Shown here piece after piece: positions 17,427 to 28,437 of a stretch of 64,000 nucleotides of DNA. The stretch is from positions 88,114-152,113 of the forward strand of contig JBBHKE010001279.1 of NCBI GenBank assembly GCA_037447655.1, written 5' to 3'. Within the stretch, counting starts at the first letter, position 1. Every line of letters begins with the position of its first letter. Below the pieces are notes generated by a model. It worked only from the letters and a program-made list of their open reading frames with translations, ran no database searches and was not told the origin of the DNA. The stretch comes from Zygnema cylindricum. Its lineage: Eukaryota > Streptophyta > Zygnematophyceae > Zygnematales > Zygnemataceae. Position numbers and translations under genes: made by a program.

Positions 17427-18348
17427 TGTAACAGGATCTCCTACCTCTCAGAAAATCCTATTGCTTCAATCAATTTCAACCACACATTCCACACATTGGA
17501 AAATACACATCCACATTGGAAAGCACTCACATAAGGATAAACCTTAAATTAGAAGAAGTTTCTGTCCACATAACATTAGCTTGGTCTCTTGCCCTCGTGG
17601 CTCAACTCTTCAATTTAAAGTGTTTTTCCTCTACTCTCCACTCTTAATAATTTTATTTTTAACTACTAAAACACTACTTAGTTTGTAAGCGATTTCAATG
17701 CCAAAATGCCAATGCTCCAATTTGGTTTTAATCGCTCAGGACCAAGATCAGTTAGAATTTCCACACACTTTTTTTCCAAAGGAAAAGATGTTTACTCTCC
17801 TCTTAGACTTCACTATTTATTCATCATCGCCTTAGAATAACCAGGCCAGAGTCAACGCTCCGTTGAACAGGTTTTACTTGGGCCAATCATTGATCATTAA
17901 GGACTCACACTGACCAATGCAAAAACGTACGAAATCTCTTACTAACTACGTAGCATTTCTAACCATTCAAACGCTACGTTTCACTACTTAACATTTACGT
18001 GCAAAAGTGTGCGCCAAACGAAACGCGATCTCGCACGAACAAATGAAACGCGACTTCGCACGAACAAATGAAACGCGACTTCGCACGAACGTGCGTCGCA
18101 AATTTCACACGCGAAACCTCCTACGAAATTACATAAACTTAAAGTGACGTTTCGTACTTTAAATTGTATGAAACGAACCATCGTGCGTACCAAACGAAGT
18201 ATTGATTTCTTTTAGTACTTTGTAAACGTACGCCTTAAATTCCGCGGATAGTTTGACCCTTAACCCGTAACAATGAACACCCAATTGTTATATTGACCTC
18301 GCGCTGTCGCCTAAATACACCAATCACTATATCTTTTAAAATACAACC
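17427..18348 (-). repeat. Gypsy-1 5' LTR, outer end missing
   Basis: The LTR ends with TGTTACA (minus strand) at 17427, beside the primer site. It matches 11018-11493 from 17823 to 18345. The expected TGTAACA start and about 110 bases of U3 are absent. A 25-bp unit with core AAACGCGACTTCGCACGAAC is repeated about three times at 18016-18090 and is single in the other LTR. Confidence 0.75.
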
Positions 18349-20252
18349 TGGAGAACGATCCAATCTGGGTGTTGGTCAATTGTTGCACGGGACAGCCTCA
18401 CAACCACCATGCGTCGTGTTACCAAGTTGACGAGGGGAAAAATATACCTTATATGTCTTTTTACTTCATAAGTTTGAAAATACAAAAAAAAAGATTTATT
18501 TTTTGTAATTTTGTCATTTTTTTTATTTTTTGATGTTTCTATATTTTTGTTTTAGTGGGGAAGATTGCAAATTGAATATTATAAATTGTACGTCTTTTTG
18601 AACTTTAAAGGATAGGACGTGCGATTTTCATATTCTTCCCATGCGAAAGGTACATTATTCGTGCGACATAATACGGACGCAACCATTCGTCTAAGGGTGA
18701 AGTTCCATCAAGCGAAAAGTGGCATTTTTTACAGAAATCCGCGACTCTCCGTACCAAATCGTACCGCCTATTTTGTTTTTGTACGAGAAACATCATTACA
18801 GAGAATCTTGGTGATACTCTTCCAAGGTCTTGGAGGTAATACTGGTCGTCGGATGTTCATCTGCGAGGAGTCCGCTTCAATTTTCTCTGTTACTCTCAAC
18901 CCACCTCGAAGAGGTGGGTTGGCGGATACAGAAAAAAAAATTGTGATACGCTGAAAGATTAAGCTACGTGTCACTATGCACAACCAACGAAAAATCACAA
19001 GATTTGCACATGACACGTGCTTTAAAAAGCACAACCATAAATTAAAATGTAATTTCGTAACATTCCTTCGTCACGCTATTTTCAACAACTTTTGTTTGTC
19101 ACAATATTTCTCTTGAAGGACTTTCGTTATGTCCGAAAACAAAAACCTTAAAACATGAGTTGGCGTACAGACTGGCTTTTGCAAAAAGATTAAAAGTTCT
19201 ATCATATAATGATTTCGTACGCAGGTACATGGTACGCAAGTGAAGATTTGAAGTTAAGTTTGTCGATGCTTAATATTTGAAAGATATTTAATACCGGATC
19301 GTAGCTTGCGTGGCGCCAGTCAATTTCGAAGACGTGTCTTACAAACTCTACGCGACGGAACTTTGACTCGTAGCCTATATCCACTGGAGCATTTCCCATT
19401 CCGATGATTTTCCGAATTAGATAATAATATGAAACTTTTAAAATCCTTTGTACGTGCGAAACATAATTTCTATTTGTCGAACGGCTATCCTTTCATTCAT
19501 GGCCTATTCTATCGGAAAAAAATTCACTTCCGCAACATACGGACATTGGAATAATGTACGACTTTCTATGAAAACCGTACAAACGAGCTTCCTCAAAATA
19601 TTGCCGGATATTGATCAATCAACCCGGTCTGTGGAGTTGGCCGTGCGATTACAAAAATGTATGATGGAACTTCACCCCAATGGTGCTATCCCATTGATCT
19701 ATTTTGTTGTCGTATTTATAAATTTGTTCAAAATCGTCCTAAAATTTGCCGTAACGTATTAGGCGAACGCTGAATAGTTACGTCTCGATAGCGAAGCCGA
19801 TTCCGATATGTTCGCAACGGAATTCTGTCTTGACCTATTCGCGCGCAATTAGAGCTGAGAAACGATGAGTTGGCACCACTCGCTTTGTAAAGCTCCCTAC
19901 TGGCCCACCCATCAAGTATAGTACCTACAACTGTACGGTACAGTACTACGCAATGAAGACAGCTGCTATGCCACAAAACGGGTGCGGAAAACGTGGGATT
20001 CTCTAAAGAATGACACTTTTTTCAAGCGTCGTTTGTTTCGCACATTTTCTTCCTTTAGCGATTTCATAATCTCCCGATTTGCAGGTAACCGGTCCCAGTC
20101 CGCAATGATATGGATATACCGCAATTCGCCAACGAGGCAATCGAGTTTCATTGAGGAAGCGCAGTGGTAAACTGGTAACCGGCCGGGTGTACGGAGGCAA
20201 AAGAAATGAAAAGCCAAAACGAGACTGCAAACTGAACGCGTGACGCAGCAAA
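18349..20252. other. Intergenic, no gene seen
   Basis: No family motifs were found on either strand. Short overlapping frames exist but none persists. The stretch is rich in TACG/GTAC words. It contains the hairpin listed at 18877-18942. Confidence 0.5.
18877..18942. repeat. Inverted repeat, perfect 10-bp stem
   Basis: AACCCACCTC (18898-18907), GAA loop, GAGGTGGGTT (18911-18920). Looser pairing extends outward between 'caattttctctgtta' on the left and 'atacagaaaaaaaaattg' on the right. It could be a short foldback element or a rho-independent-like shape with no known role in a nuclear genome. Confidence 0.55.
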
Positions 20253-20260
20253 CTAAAAAA

Positions 20261-21153
20261 TAGTGTTGGGTATCGGTAAAGATTTGCCGATAATCGATAT
20301 GGACCTTTTTTCGGTTATCCGATAATCGATATATTGGTACGATATATCGTTATTGGTGTTATCACCGATAAATAACCGATGTTTATCGGTTGTTATCGGC
20401 GATAACACCGATATCGATAACTATTGTTGATATGTGTATGGACCTTACATATAAATGTACGGCCAGTACACTCAACTGTACGTCTTATTCCTCGGACGTG
20501 CACAAGCAGAAAAAGTACAGTAGCTGCCATGAGATTTGTACGGTTCTGATACAGATCCAGTAAATACGATGTACCTTTTACATCCGACGCCATGGCTTTG
20601 TCCCTTTATTCTTTGAGATCCATTGAATGCCTGCCACGTGTCAATATGTCGGTTTTTTTGGCATAAGCTGCCAAAAGAGCCATTATGGGATGCCAGCGTT
20701 CACGCTGGCGGTCCGCTCTTGTTTTCTCATTTCAATTCGTCCGTTTGATTCCGGCGGCGCGCAGAATGTTATTTTGCGTCCGATGTACTTTTTGTCCGCC
20801 GTCCTTTTTCTGTTCCAGTTCACCAATTTTCAATAAATTCCGTACACTATCGTAAAAATTATGTTCGGTTAACCGCCAACGTTTAATTGAAGGCTGTGCT
20901 GTCTGTAATAAATCGCAGTTAAACAACGACGGAACATATTCTTATACGTGGCATGCAACGCTACATAAAGTCATTAATAATATACAACATGTTATAAAGT
21001 ACTATTGTATGCATACTATATCTTTTTAAAGTTATCGCCGATATGGATTTTGTAGGTCTCAGGCCGATATATCGGAACCTCTAACCGTGCGATAACCGAT
21101 AACTATAAGTATCGGTGTTATCACGATAATTTTTTTACCAATACACAACACTA
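20261..21153. mobile_element. Non-autonomous hAT-like DNA transposon
   Basis: Terminal inverted repeats are TAGTGTTGGGTATCGGTAAA on the left and TAGTGTTGTGTATTGGTAAA read from the right end. The flanks CTAAAAAA (20253-20260) and CTAAAAAT (21154-21161) form an 8-bp target-site duplication with one mismatch, the size typical of hAT elements. The 893-bp interior has no transposase. The subterminal 180 bases are crowded with GATAATCGATAT / ATCGGTTATCGG palindromes, possible transposase-binding sites. Confidence 0.8.
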
Positions 21154-21185
21154 CTAAAAATAGAACAACGCGAAAGGAATTCAAT

Positions 21186-21262
21186 GTTGTGTGTCGGTAT
21201 GATTTTGCCGATAATCGATATGTACTTTTTTTGGCTTGCCGAGAATCGATACATTGGTACAG
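21186..21262. mobile_element. Fragment of a second hAT-like copy
   Basis: 'tgttgtgtgtcggtatgatt' followed by 'ttgccgataatcgatatg' repeats the left end of the 20261 element with a few changes. It stops where the copia LTR piece begins near 21268. Only about 77 bases remain. Confidence 0.65.
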
Positions 21263-21267
21263 TTTAT

Positions 21268-22514
21268 TGAAACTGCAACTCTGAGACCTCCATTAGTACT
21301 CAGAGTAGGCAGCCTACCAAAAGCCTCTAGGATAACCTCAATCGTTTAGTCTTTGCATGAGTATTGCTGACACCCTAACAGAATATAGACTGATCAAACT
21401 GCACCATTTCGAAGAGCTGACTCCTTTGAGTCTGCTACAAAAAGAATCCTTGAGTTTGTTTTGCTGAGCAGTAAGTTATTAATGGTCAAAGGTGACCTTT
21501 TATACGGGAGCTCTCTGGGAGAGAGGCGGCTACCTCTAATTTTACTAAGTCCTAAACCCCTCTCTAATCCCTCTACTATTGAAGTACGGAGCCAATCAAT
21601 TCAGTGTAAATGACACAAAGGTATTTGGCCCGGAGTACTTTCTGTACTGCCATTGTACGACATGGCCAAAAAGACGACGCCTGCCGCATCTGGGTTCGCC
21701 ATGGTATGTCTCGGAGATGCCGCCATCCAACGTTATGTTGCCACGTGTCACCGTGTGTGGCTGTGACCGCAAACCGCCAAATCGTAAATTCCGTGAGGCC
21801 GGCTTCTTCTGTTGATATTTGAGTATTTTTTAGGTCTGTATTAGGATAGAAAAAGAGCTGAGGCGGTCTGCCTCTAATTCCCCTCTCCAAGCACCCACAC
21901 TTGTTGTAGTCACTGAAGGCTGGATAGGGAGCTAGAGCTATGGCTGCCTAGGCTCTCTAGAGAAGACAAGGGGTGAATTAGGTAGACTTACCAAAAGTTA
22001 GTTGACGGACCCAGGAATTGATCCTGGTACCTGCCGTCCGTCAATCCGCATTAGCCGTTAGCTCTAGCCGTTAAGTCTAGGACAAATATTACGATATATA
22101 GGGTTTGAAAATATATAAATCTTTATATGTACATTAATCCGTTTAACGGCTAATATATACTTTGTACATAGATACAGTTTGATTTAGTACGAAGTACGGT
22201 ATGTGGACAGAACGGATACCGCGCATTTGTTTCGATAGCGAAACAAATACCGCGCATTTGTTTCGATAGCGAAACGAATACCGGAAATAGTGATGAAGTG
22301 GATAAATTCTTTGCTCAGATTTATGAAAAGTGGGATGTTGAATAAAATGTGTGATGCAATTATCATTTCACTTCATTTAATGCACTGTGTTAAATACTTA
22401 AGTTTTATGAAAGGAAAAGGAAAAAGAAAAAAAAAAAAAAGGAAAAAGGGGAGGGGGTGTTTATTTACTTGTTTGTGGAAGTTGAAAGAAAAATAGACTA
22501 GAAAATAAGGGGAG
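21268..22514. mobile_element. Rearranged copia LTR pieces plus pol tail
   Basis: Three pieces are fused. 21268-21809 is the inner end of a Copia-B type LTR in reverse orientation (starts TGAAACT). 21810-22282 is the first ~470 bases of such an LTR in forward orientation (starts TGTTGATATTTGAG). 22283-22500 is the forward 3' end of the coding region (NKMCDAIIIS, CLFTCLWKLKEK), joined by deletion. A polypurine tract (AAAATAAGGGGAG) precedes the next LTR at 22515. The structure suggests recombination between inverted LTRs. Confidence 0.7.
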
Positions 22515-23695
22515 TGTTGATATTTGAGAATTTTCTAGGTCTGTATTAGGATAGAAAAAGAGCTGAGGCGGTCTGCCTCTAACTCCCCTCTCCAAGCCCC
22601 CACACTTGTTGTAGTCACTGAAGGCTGGATAGGGAGCTAGAGCCATGGCTGCCTAGGCTCTCTAGAGAAGACAAGGGGTAAATTAGGTAGACTTACCAAA
22701 AGTTAGTTGACGGACCCAGGAATTGATCCTGGTACCTGCCGTTCGTCAATCCGCATTAGCCGTTAGCTCTAGCCGTTAAGTCTAGGACAAATATTACGAT
22801 ATATAGGGTTTGATAAATATATAAATTGCCACATGTAGATTAATCCGTTTAACGACGAATAGATACTTAGTACATAGATACAGTTTGATTTAGTACGAAG
22901 TACGGTATCGGGACAGAACGGATACCGCGCATTTGTTTCGATAGCGAAACAAATACCGCGCGTCGAATTTCAGCGGCTAGGATTATAACCGGTTTTGATC
23001 GGACGGGCGCGATAGGCGCCGCGATCACGGAAAAGGCATTTTTGGCGTTATACGGTATTTTCCATGTCAAATGACACGTGGCGTGATAACATTGGACTAC
23101 GGGAATTCCGAAGATTTAAAGGAACTAATCCTGATTTGACACGTGTCGACATTTTGGCCATGTCGTACAATGGCCGTACATAAAGTACACCGGCACCTGT
23201 ACTTTTCTGTACGACACAGTAATGTGATTGGTGTCGTACTTCAGTAGATAGAGTTTTAATGAGGGAATAGGACCTAGAAAATTTTGGGTAGGTACCTGCC
23301 TCTCCCAGATAGCACCGTGTATAAATGACAAACTTTGGCCAGCCATAACTATCAATTTACTTGACCATTTTCAGTGATTTTTTTTGCTGCGGACTCAGGG
23401 GAGTCCAGGCTACACAGGGGTGTATTCGATCAGAGTTTTTGTCTTCCAGGGTGGTTGTATTTCTAAGGGAAAGTCAAAGTGGGTGAATGTGTCCAAATCT
23501 CATATTCTAACTTTGCATTCTGTGGTGGAACTGAGCACACAGAAAGTGTTATTTCACAAGGGTGAATCTATATTGGGGTTCTGACTGTCAAAGGGTCAGT
23601 CATTTGGGTTTATATTAACTTGGATTCGACACTATCTAGATAAGCTTCTTTTGGATCTGCATACTCTGAGGGCCAATGGAGGTCTCAGAGTTTCA
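22515..23695 (+). repeat. Complete Copia-B type LTR, forward orientation
   Basis: It starts TGTTGATATTTGAG right after the polypurine tract and ends ...GGTCTCAGAGTTTCA (1181 bp). It contains the T-arm-like hairpin (22707-22749), ATTTGTTTCG / CGAAACAAAT palindromes, an ACACGTGTCGAC box, a TATA-like TGTATAAATG, and the near-terminal ATGGAGGTCTCAGAG start codon context. It is not followed by a primer site, so it is the 3' LTR of the rearranged element. Confidence 0.85.
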
Positions 23696-23914
23696 TCTTC
23701 CTCCGACGTTCGATTGATATCGACCTTATTTTATAACCGTTAAAATACAGACAGTACTTTTTGAGGTAATTCTATCTCTCTATGTCTATGCGTTTGTGAT
23801 CCGTTTGTTAGTTAAATGAACTTCTCTATTTTCATATTTTTAAGTAGCTATCGTACCCTATATACTTCGACACAGGTGCTAGGCTACATGGTAACGTCGC
23901 TAGGCTGCTTTGAC

Positions 23915-23951
23915 TGACGAAAGGTACCACGATCAAATCTTGGGTTCGTCA
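23915..23951 (-). other. T-arm-like hairpin in Copia-C LTR
   Basis: TGACGAA and TTCGTCA close an inner hairpin CCACG-ATCAAAT-CTTGG with a 7-base loop and one mismatch. The same shape occurs in families B and D with a different outer helix. Confidence 0.5.
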
Positions 23952-24180
23952 ACCTTTTTGGTAAGTTTGCGTAAGGGGCTGCCCTCTGACTCTAGGAGAA
24001 CCATAGGCAGCCATGGTTCTAGCTTTTTCTTCAGCCTTCAGTGACTACGACAAGTATGGGGGCTAGAGAAAGAAGTTAGAAGCCCGTCGCCTCTGTTTTT
24101 TTTTTCCCTCATTTTAGATCACTTAAGAAACCTAGAAAATACATAAGACAAACTTTTAATTTCAACACTCCCCTTATTTT

Positions 24181-24789
24181 CTAGTCACTTTTAAGTTGAA
24201 GTCCACATTTCTCTTTGCAAAATATTAATTTAAGGGAAGGCACAGGCTTTGTCATCATGTCTGCCACCATCTCACTGTCTAGTCTATATTCTAGACTTAT
24301 TATTTTGTTCTCCAGCTTTTCCCTAACAAAGCTTAGTCTGATATCCATGTGCTTTGCTTTAAAGTGATGTTTAGGATTAGCAGCAATTGCAATTGCTGCC
24401 TGATAATTCCAAAATATTTTATGAATTCCACTCTTAAGATGCCTCAATTCACCAAGCAAGGATTTGACCCACATCAATTCCTTCACAACAGAGCAAGATG
24501 CCATATACTCAGCCTCGATGGTGGACTGAGCAATGACCTTTTGATGCTTACTGCTCCAGCAATAAGCACCATTCCCCACATACAACACATATCCAAATGT
24601 ACATCTTCGCATCGGAGCATCCCCATAGCTGGAATCAATGCAAGTGGTGATGTCAGCATTTTCCCCACCCATATACAACCAAAAATCCCTAGTTCCTATG
24701 AGATATCTGAGGACCCTCTTAGGAGCATCCCAATCCTTTTGGTAGGGAGCATTCAGACTCCTACTCAGCACTCTTACAACTGCTGCCAA
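24181..24789 (-). pseudogene. Copia-C RNase H
   Basis: This is a copia-type RNase H that would degrade RNA in RNA-DNA hybrids. VLRYLIGTRDFW, TTCIDSSYGDAP and IEAEYMASCSVVKELMW are clear. The conserved DNQAA site reads WNYQAA, so one catalytic Asp is lost. It ends PVPSLKLIFCKEKCG...KSD. It is open for about 200 residues but separated from RT by a stop near 24800-24830. Confidence 0.85.
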
Positions 24790-24833
24790 ATCCGTCTGAT
24801 ACTATTTATAAAATAAATCAGACTGCCCACTAC

Positions 24834-25680
24834 CTATCTGTATGGGATAGTTTGCATAAACTTCCTCTCTTCTGGACCTAGTTCATCGTCTAGAATTAGG
24901 ATGTCTCCTTTCTCACTCCCATCACTTCCCTTCTTTAGATCCATGGGAGTTGTACAATTGTTGGCTTTGTCCATCTGAAATTTTCCCAACATGTTTCCAA
25001 TTGCCTCTTTCTGAGTTAGTCTAATATTTCTCTTTTCTCTATCTCTCTCTACTTGTATTCCTAGAATAAATCTTGCTTCCCCCATATCCTTCATCTCAAA
25101 TCTTCCCTTTAAATCTGTTTTTAGTTTGTTTATTTTCTCTATTGGCTTACTCAGAACAAACAAATCATCAACGTAAATGGCAATAAAGATGACACCTTTC
25201 TCATCTTCAAAAACATAAATTGAATGATCTGCTCTGATCCAAATGTATCCCAGACCAGTAAGGAACTCATCAAGTTTCTTGTTCCACTGTCTAGGCGCCT
25301 GTTTCAAACCATAGAGAGATTTGATTAGCCGGCATACCTTACTTTTTTCTCCTTGTTCCACGAATCCTTTTGGCTGGCGCATGAAGATCTCCTCCTCCAG
25401 TTCTTCATGCAAGAAGGCAGTTTTGATGTCCATCTGGTGTACTTCTATGTCTTCTACAGTTGCGAGACTGAGAAGTATCCGGACCGAAGGAAATCTGACG
25501 ACCGGAGCAAAGGTTTCTTTGAAGTCTATTCCCTCTTTCTGAGTAAAACCTTTCGCCACTAACTTGGCCTTATACCGCTCAATAGTATTGTCAGGATTCA
25601 GTTTTAATTTGAAAACCTACTTACATCCAATTGGTTTGCGATTAGGTGGACAGTCCACTAACTCCATGTATCAGCTGCCA
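24834..25680 (-). pseudogene. Copia-C reverse transcriptase
   Basis: This is a copia reverse transcriptase with AKGFTQKEGIDFKETFAPV, QMDIKTAFLHEELEEEI, YGLKQAPRQWNKKL and the active site IYVDDLFVLS. The open frame begins at 25559. The preceding block (about 25560-25680) is recognisable by comparison with Copia-D but contains stops. It is truncated at its N-terminus by the CT-rich region. Confidence 0.9.
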
Positions 25681-25705
25681 TGATTGAAGCCATCTCTTCA
25701 TTAAT

Positions 25706-26400
25706 AGTCGTCTTCCACCCTCTTTCCTCCTCCCTCCTCTCTCTTCTCTCTACCAAATTCTTGTTTTCTTCCTCCCTACCTCCCTCCTTTCTCCCACTTT
25801 CCCCGGCTCATGATTTGTGCGCCCCCTCTCCCCTCCCCTCCCCTCCTTATTGACGTACGCAAAATGTACCTATCAATATCCGGTATATGGAGTGGACCCT
25901 CTCTCTTCCCACCCCTCCCACCTTCCCTCTCCCTCTCCCTCCCTTCCTTTTCCTTTCCTCCATCCTAATATGAGACCCCTCCTCCTCTATCCTTTCTTCT
26001 CACCCTCCAACCCTCCTCCCTCCTTTCCTCCCTCTCCTTCTGCCTCCCTCTACTACCCATCGCCCTCCCTCTAGAAAGGAGAGAAGGGGAGAGGAGAGGG
26101 GAGGAGAGGAGAGAAGAGGGGAGGAGAGGGGAGGAGAGGGGAGGAGAGGGGAGGAGAGGGGAGGAGAGGGGAGGAGAGGGGAGGAGAGGGGAGGAGTGGA
26201 GGAGAGTCGAGGAGAGGGGAGGAGAGGGGAAGAGAGGGGAGGAGAGGGGAGGAGAGGGGAGGAGAGGAGAGAAGAGGGGAGGAGAGGGGAGGAGAGAGGA
26301 GGAGAGAGGGGCGGGGAGGTGAAAGACCGGAGGAAAGGGGAGAGGAGGGAGAAAGGGCGGGAAAAAGGGAAGGAAAAGGAGGGATCTAAAGAGGTGGAGG
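25706..26400. repeat. Pyrimidine-rich then purine-rich low-complexity DNA
   Basis: The plus strand is CT-rich to about 26070, broken by a short normal stretch at 25810-25910. It then switches to GA-rich sequence up to about 26400. Between roughly 26090 and 26320 a 10-bp unit GAGGAGAGGG is repeated many times with small variants. Long open frames on both strands here are compositional and not genes. Confidence 0.9.
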
Positions 26401-27909
26401 AGGGAGAGGCAGAAGAGAAGCCGATTCGGGTTCAAAAGAGAAGGGAGACGGCCGGTCACCGGAAAGTTGACAGGCTGTCAGAAAGTACAAGCCACTTTTG
26501 GCAAGCAAGCGGGCAGCCGCTGAAAACATTACCGGCCGAATGGCCAAAACGACAAAGCGTTCGCCTTTCTAAATTTGAATAAAAGTAACAGCTTTTCGGA
26601 TTTCCTGACGTCAGCTTTCGTTTCAGAATTTGAATGAGATTTGACGATTCTGAACGGTTCGACGATTGGAGCTCATCGATTCGGCTAAATCCAACAGTTC
26701 ATTTGGTTTCAAAATTCCAAACCACGTTTGCTGTTAGTCCGATTCCAACCAAAGCGAATCCGAGCCGAATCTACCGAACTGAAGATTACCGAACCGGGCC
26801 GATTGCTACAGTACGGTTCAGTACAGTACACCTTGAATCGTTATTAGCGTATAGAAATTATTAGTGTTAAGAAAAAATTAGCATCATTCATTCTAATTTA
26901 TTGTCAGGAGACGTGGCAGATTATGGTCCACGTCCTTAAATAGTGTAATTTATTATATTTAAGGTATCAATGTCAAAATTTTGGGGTGCCGATATAGCGT
27001 AAATAACGCTAATAACGATTCACGGTGTACCTCTATACCGTGAGTCGTTATTAGCGTTTAGAACTTATTAGTGTTAAAATTTAACTAGCGTTATCAAACA
27101 CTAATTACAAGTTTTTGCTTTTTTTGAAAAAAAATGCTGAACTCTAATTGATCTATAATTCTTTTTCTGCAGATCAAGATCTTCACAGTAGAATAGGTAA
27201 AAGTACAAAATCTGACAAATCGTACACTGTCGTGTCCTTTGACTCTAATTTTTGGATAATTCTAATTTGGGTGTTTGCGCGAATAATTATTACGCTACAC
27301 ATATCTCTACACTAAATTAGGAACAATCTGGATTTGTCTTTTTATTCTGAGCGCATTTTACATGCGATCGCGATTATTTTAATCCATGTTTTGTACATTT
27401 TTATTTAACAAAGTACCATTATGTACGGACTAACTCGTATGTACACCACCCTATTCAATAATATCATAAATTAGAATTTTGAATGTACACCGCAAATCGT
27501 AATTAAAGTTATGTTTGCTAATTACGTCACCCCAAATTTTGACTCTATCACCATAAATAGGGTACATTATTCTAAATAATACTTTACACTATTTAAGGTA
27601 CTTTTTTAATAAGTGTTAATAACTCTAATACAATGCCGTTTTAAATAGTGTGACGTACGGACGGTGTCTGACCGTGCAAAATGGTACTTTATTAAGTAAA
27701 AAAGTACAAATCATGATTTTATACATGTCGTTATCATGCAAAAGCGTTTGAACAAACCGTGTAGTGCAAACGTCATATTGACGTGAAACTGTACGTTTTG
27801 TCAATACCCGTATCTAATTTAGAGTAGATACATTCGTCGCCCAAATTTACGACCAAATTAGAGTTATTGATAAATTCGAGCAAAGTTATTTTTGGAAAGG
27901 GTTGATTAC
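26401..27909. other. Unassigned DNA, no gene seen
   Basis: No protein family was recognised on either strand. The stretch contains a repeated 'cgttattagcgt...ttattagtgttaa' word (26832 and 27041) and an inverted repeat (27005-27058). TACG/GTAC words are frequent. It may be an old non-coding transposon. Confidence 0.5.
27005..27058. repeat. Inverted repeat, 22-bp arms
   Basis: AACGCTAATAACGATTCACGGT (27005-27026, listed here in two parts: AACGCTAATAACG + ATTCACGGT) pairs with 27037-27058 with one mismatch, leaving a 10-base loop. A direct partial copy of the right arm and following bases lies at 26832-26868. Confidence 0.7.
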
Positions 27910-28392
27910 TGTAAAAAGGGGTGACAATACACCACAACACGTTACAGTGCACAGCGGAAAACACCAAGGATCTTCCCGTAGCAACAGCAGGAGTACACAG
28001 AACTCACAGACAAGGTTGCGCTTTATTACTTGAAAGAGAGTACAAGGTTGCGCTAGCTGTGTAGGTCTACTTCAGGTCCCATTCACTAAGTCTACTCGAC
28101 TATTTAAACTAGCTAACTGCTAGTCAACCTAGTACTATATAGCTGTACACGTGGACCTTCGCGGTCAACCGGGATCTATCCAAAACTTCCTTCTAGAACT
28201 ATACAGCTCAATCTACATTCTGCGGCGTTGCTATGCTGCGCTGCTACGCTGCTGCGCTACTAGTTGCTACGCCGCTAAGTTGCTATGCTGCTATGCTGCG
28301 CTGGTCTGGAATCGCAACTGCGCTGCTCTGAAATCGCAACTATAGCAGCCTAGCCCTAGCCACTAAGTACCCAATTCTGTAACCCTGTTACA
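27910..28392 (-). repeat. Gypsy-2 3' LTR
   Basis: On the minus strand it starts TGTAACAGGG at 28392 and ends ...TTTTTACA at 27910 (483 bp). It contains imperfect GCTGCGCTGCTACG-type short repeats, whose copy number explains much of the length difference from the 515-bp partner. Confidence 0.85.
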
Positions 28393-28405
28393 GTGCCTCC
28401 CACTA
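28393..28405 (-). other. Gypsy-2 polypurine tract
   Basis: On the minus strand AGTGGGAGGCAC sits directly before the TGTAACAGGG LTR start. This is the usual form and place of a gypsy polypurine tract. Confidence 0.75.
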
Positions 28406-28437
28406 AGGATTCAGCGTCCCGCTGAACTTTGAGTAAC

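Larger units (their letters stand above)
11018..18348 (-). mobile_element. Gypsy-1, decayed Ty3/gypsy LTR retrotransposon
   Basis: The minus-strand order is 5' LTR part, primer-binding site, gag, protease, reverse transcriptase, RNase H, integrase, polypurine tract and 3' LTR part. This is the Ty3/gypsy order, with integrase last. Every coding part is broken by stops or frameshifts, so the element is dead. The 5' LTR lacks its outer (U3) end and the 3' LTR lacks its outer (U5) end, so no target-site duplication survives. Confidence 0.9.
23696..25705 (-). mobile_element. Copia-C, 5'-truncated Ty1/copia element
   Basis: The minus-strand element keeps part of RT, RNase H, a polypurine tract (24182-24168) and part of the 3' LTR (24167 leftward, starting TGTTGAAATT). 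Similarity to Copia-D coding sequence ends near 25705, where low-complexity DNA begins. Integrase, protease and gag are missing. The left part of its LTR lies against the 22515-23695 LTR. Confidence 0.8.

Noticed and set aside
18608-19034. Paired sense/antisense ORFs containing NPPRRGGL and NPPLRGGL
   Set aside because: Both are readings of the same hairpin DNA at 18898-18920.
25965-26582. Long open frames on both strands (164 and 128 residues)
   Set aside because: They lie in the GA/CT-rich array; composition alone keeps them open and they show no domain.
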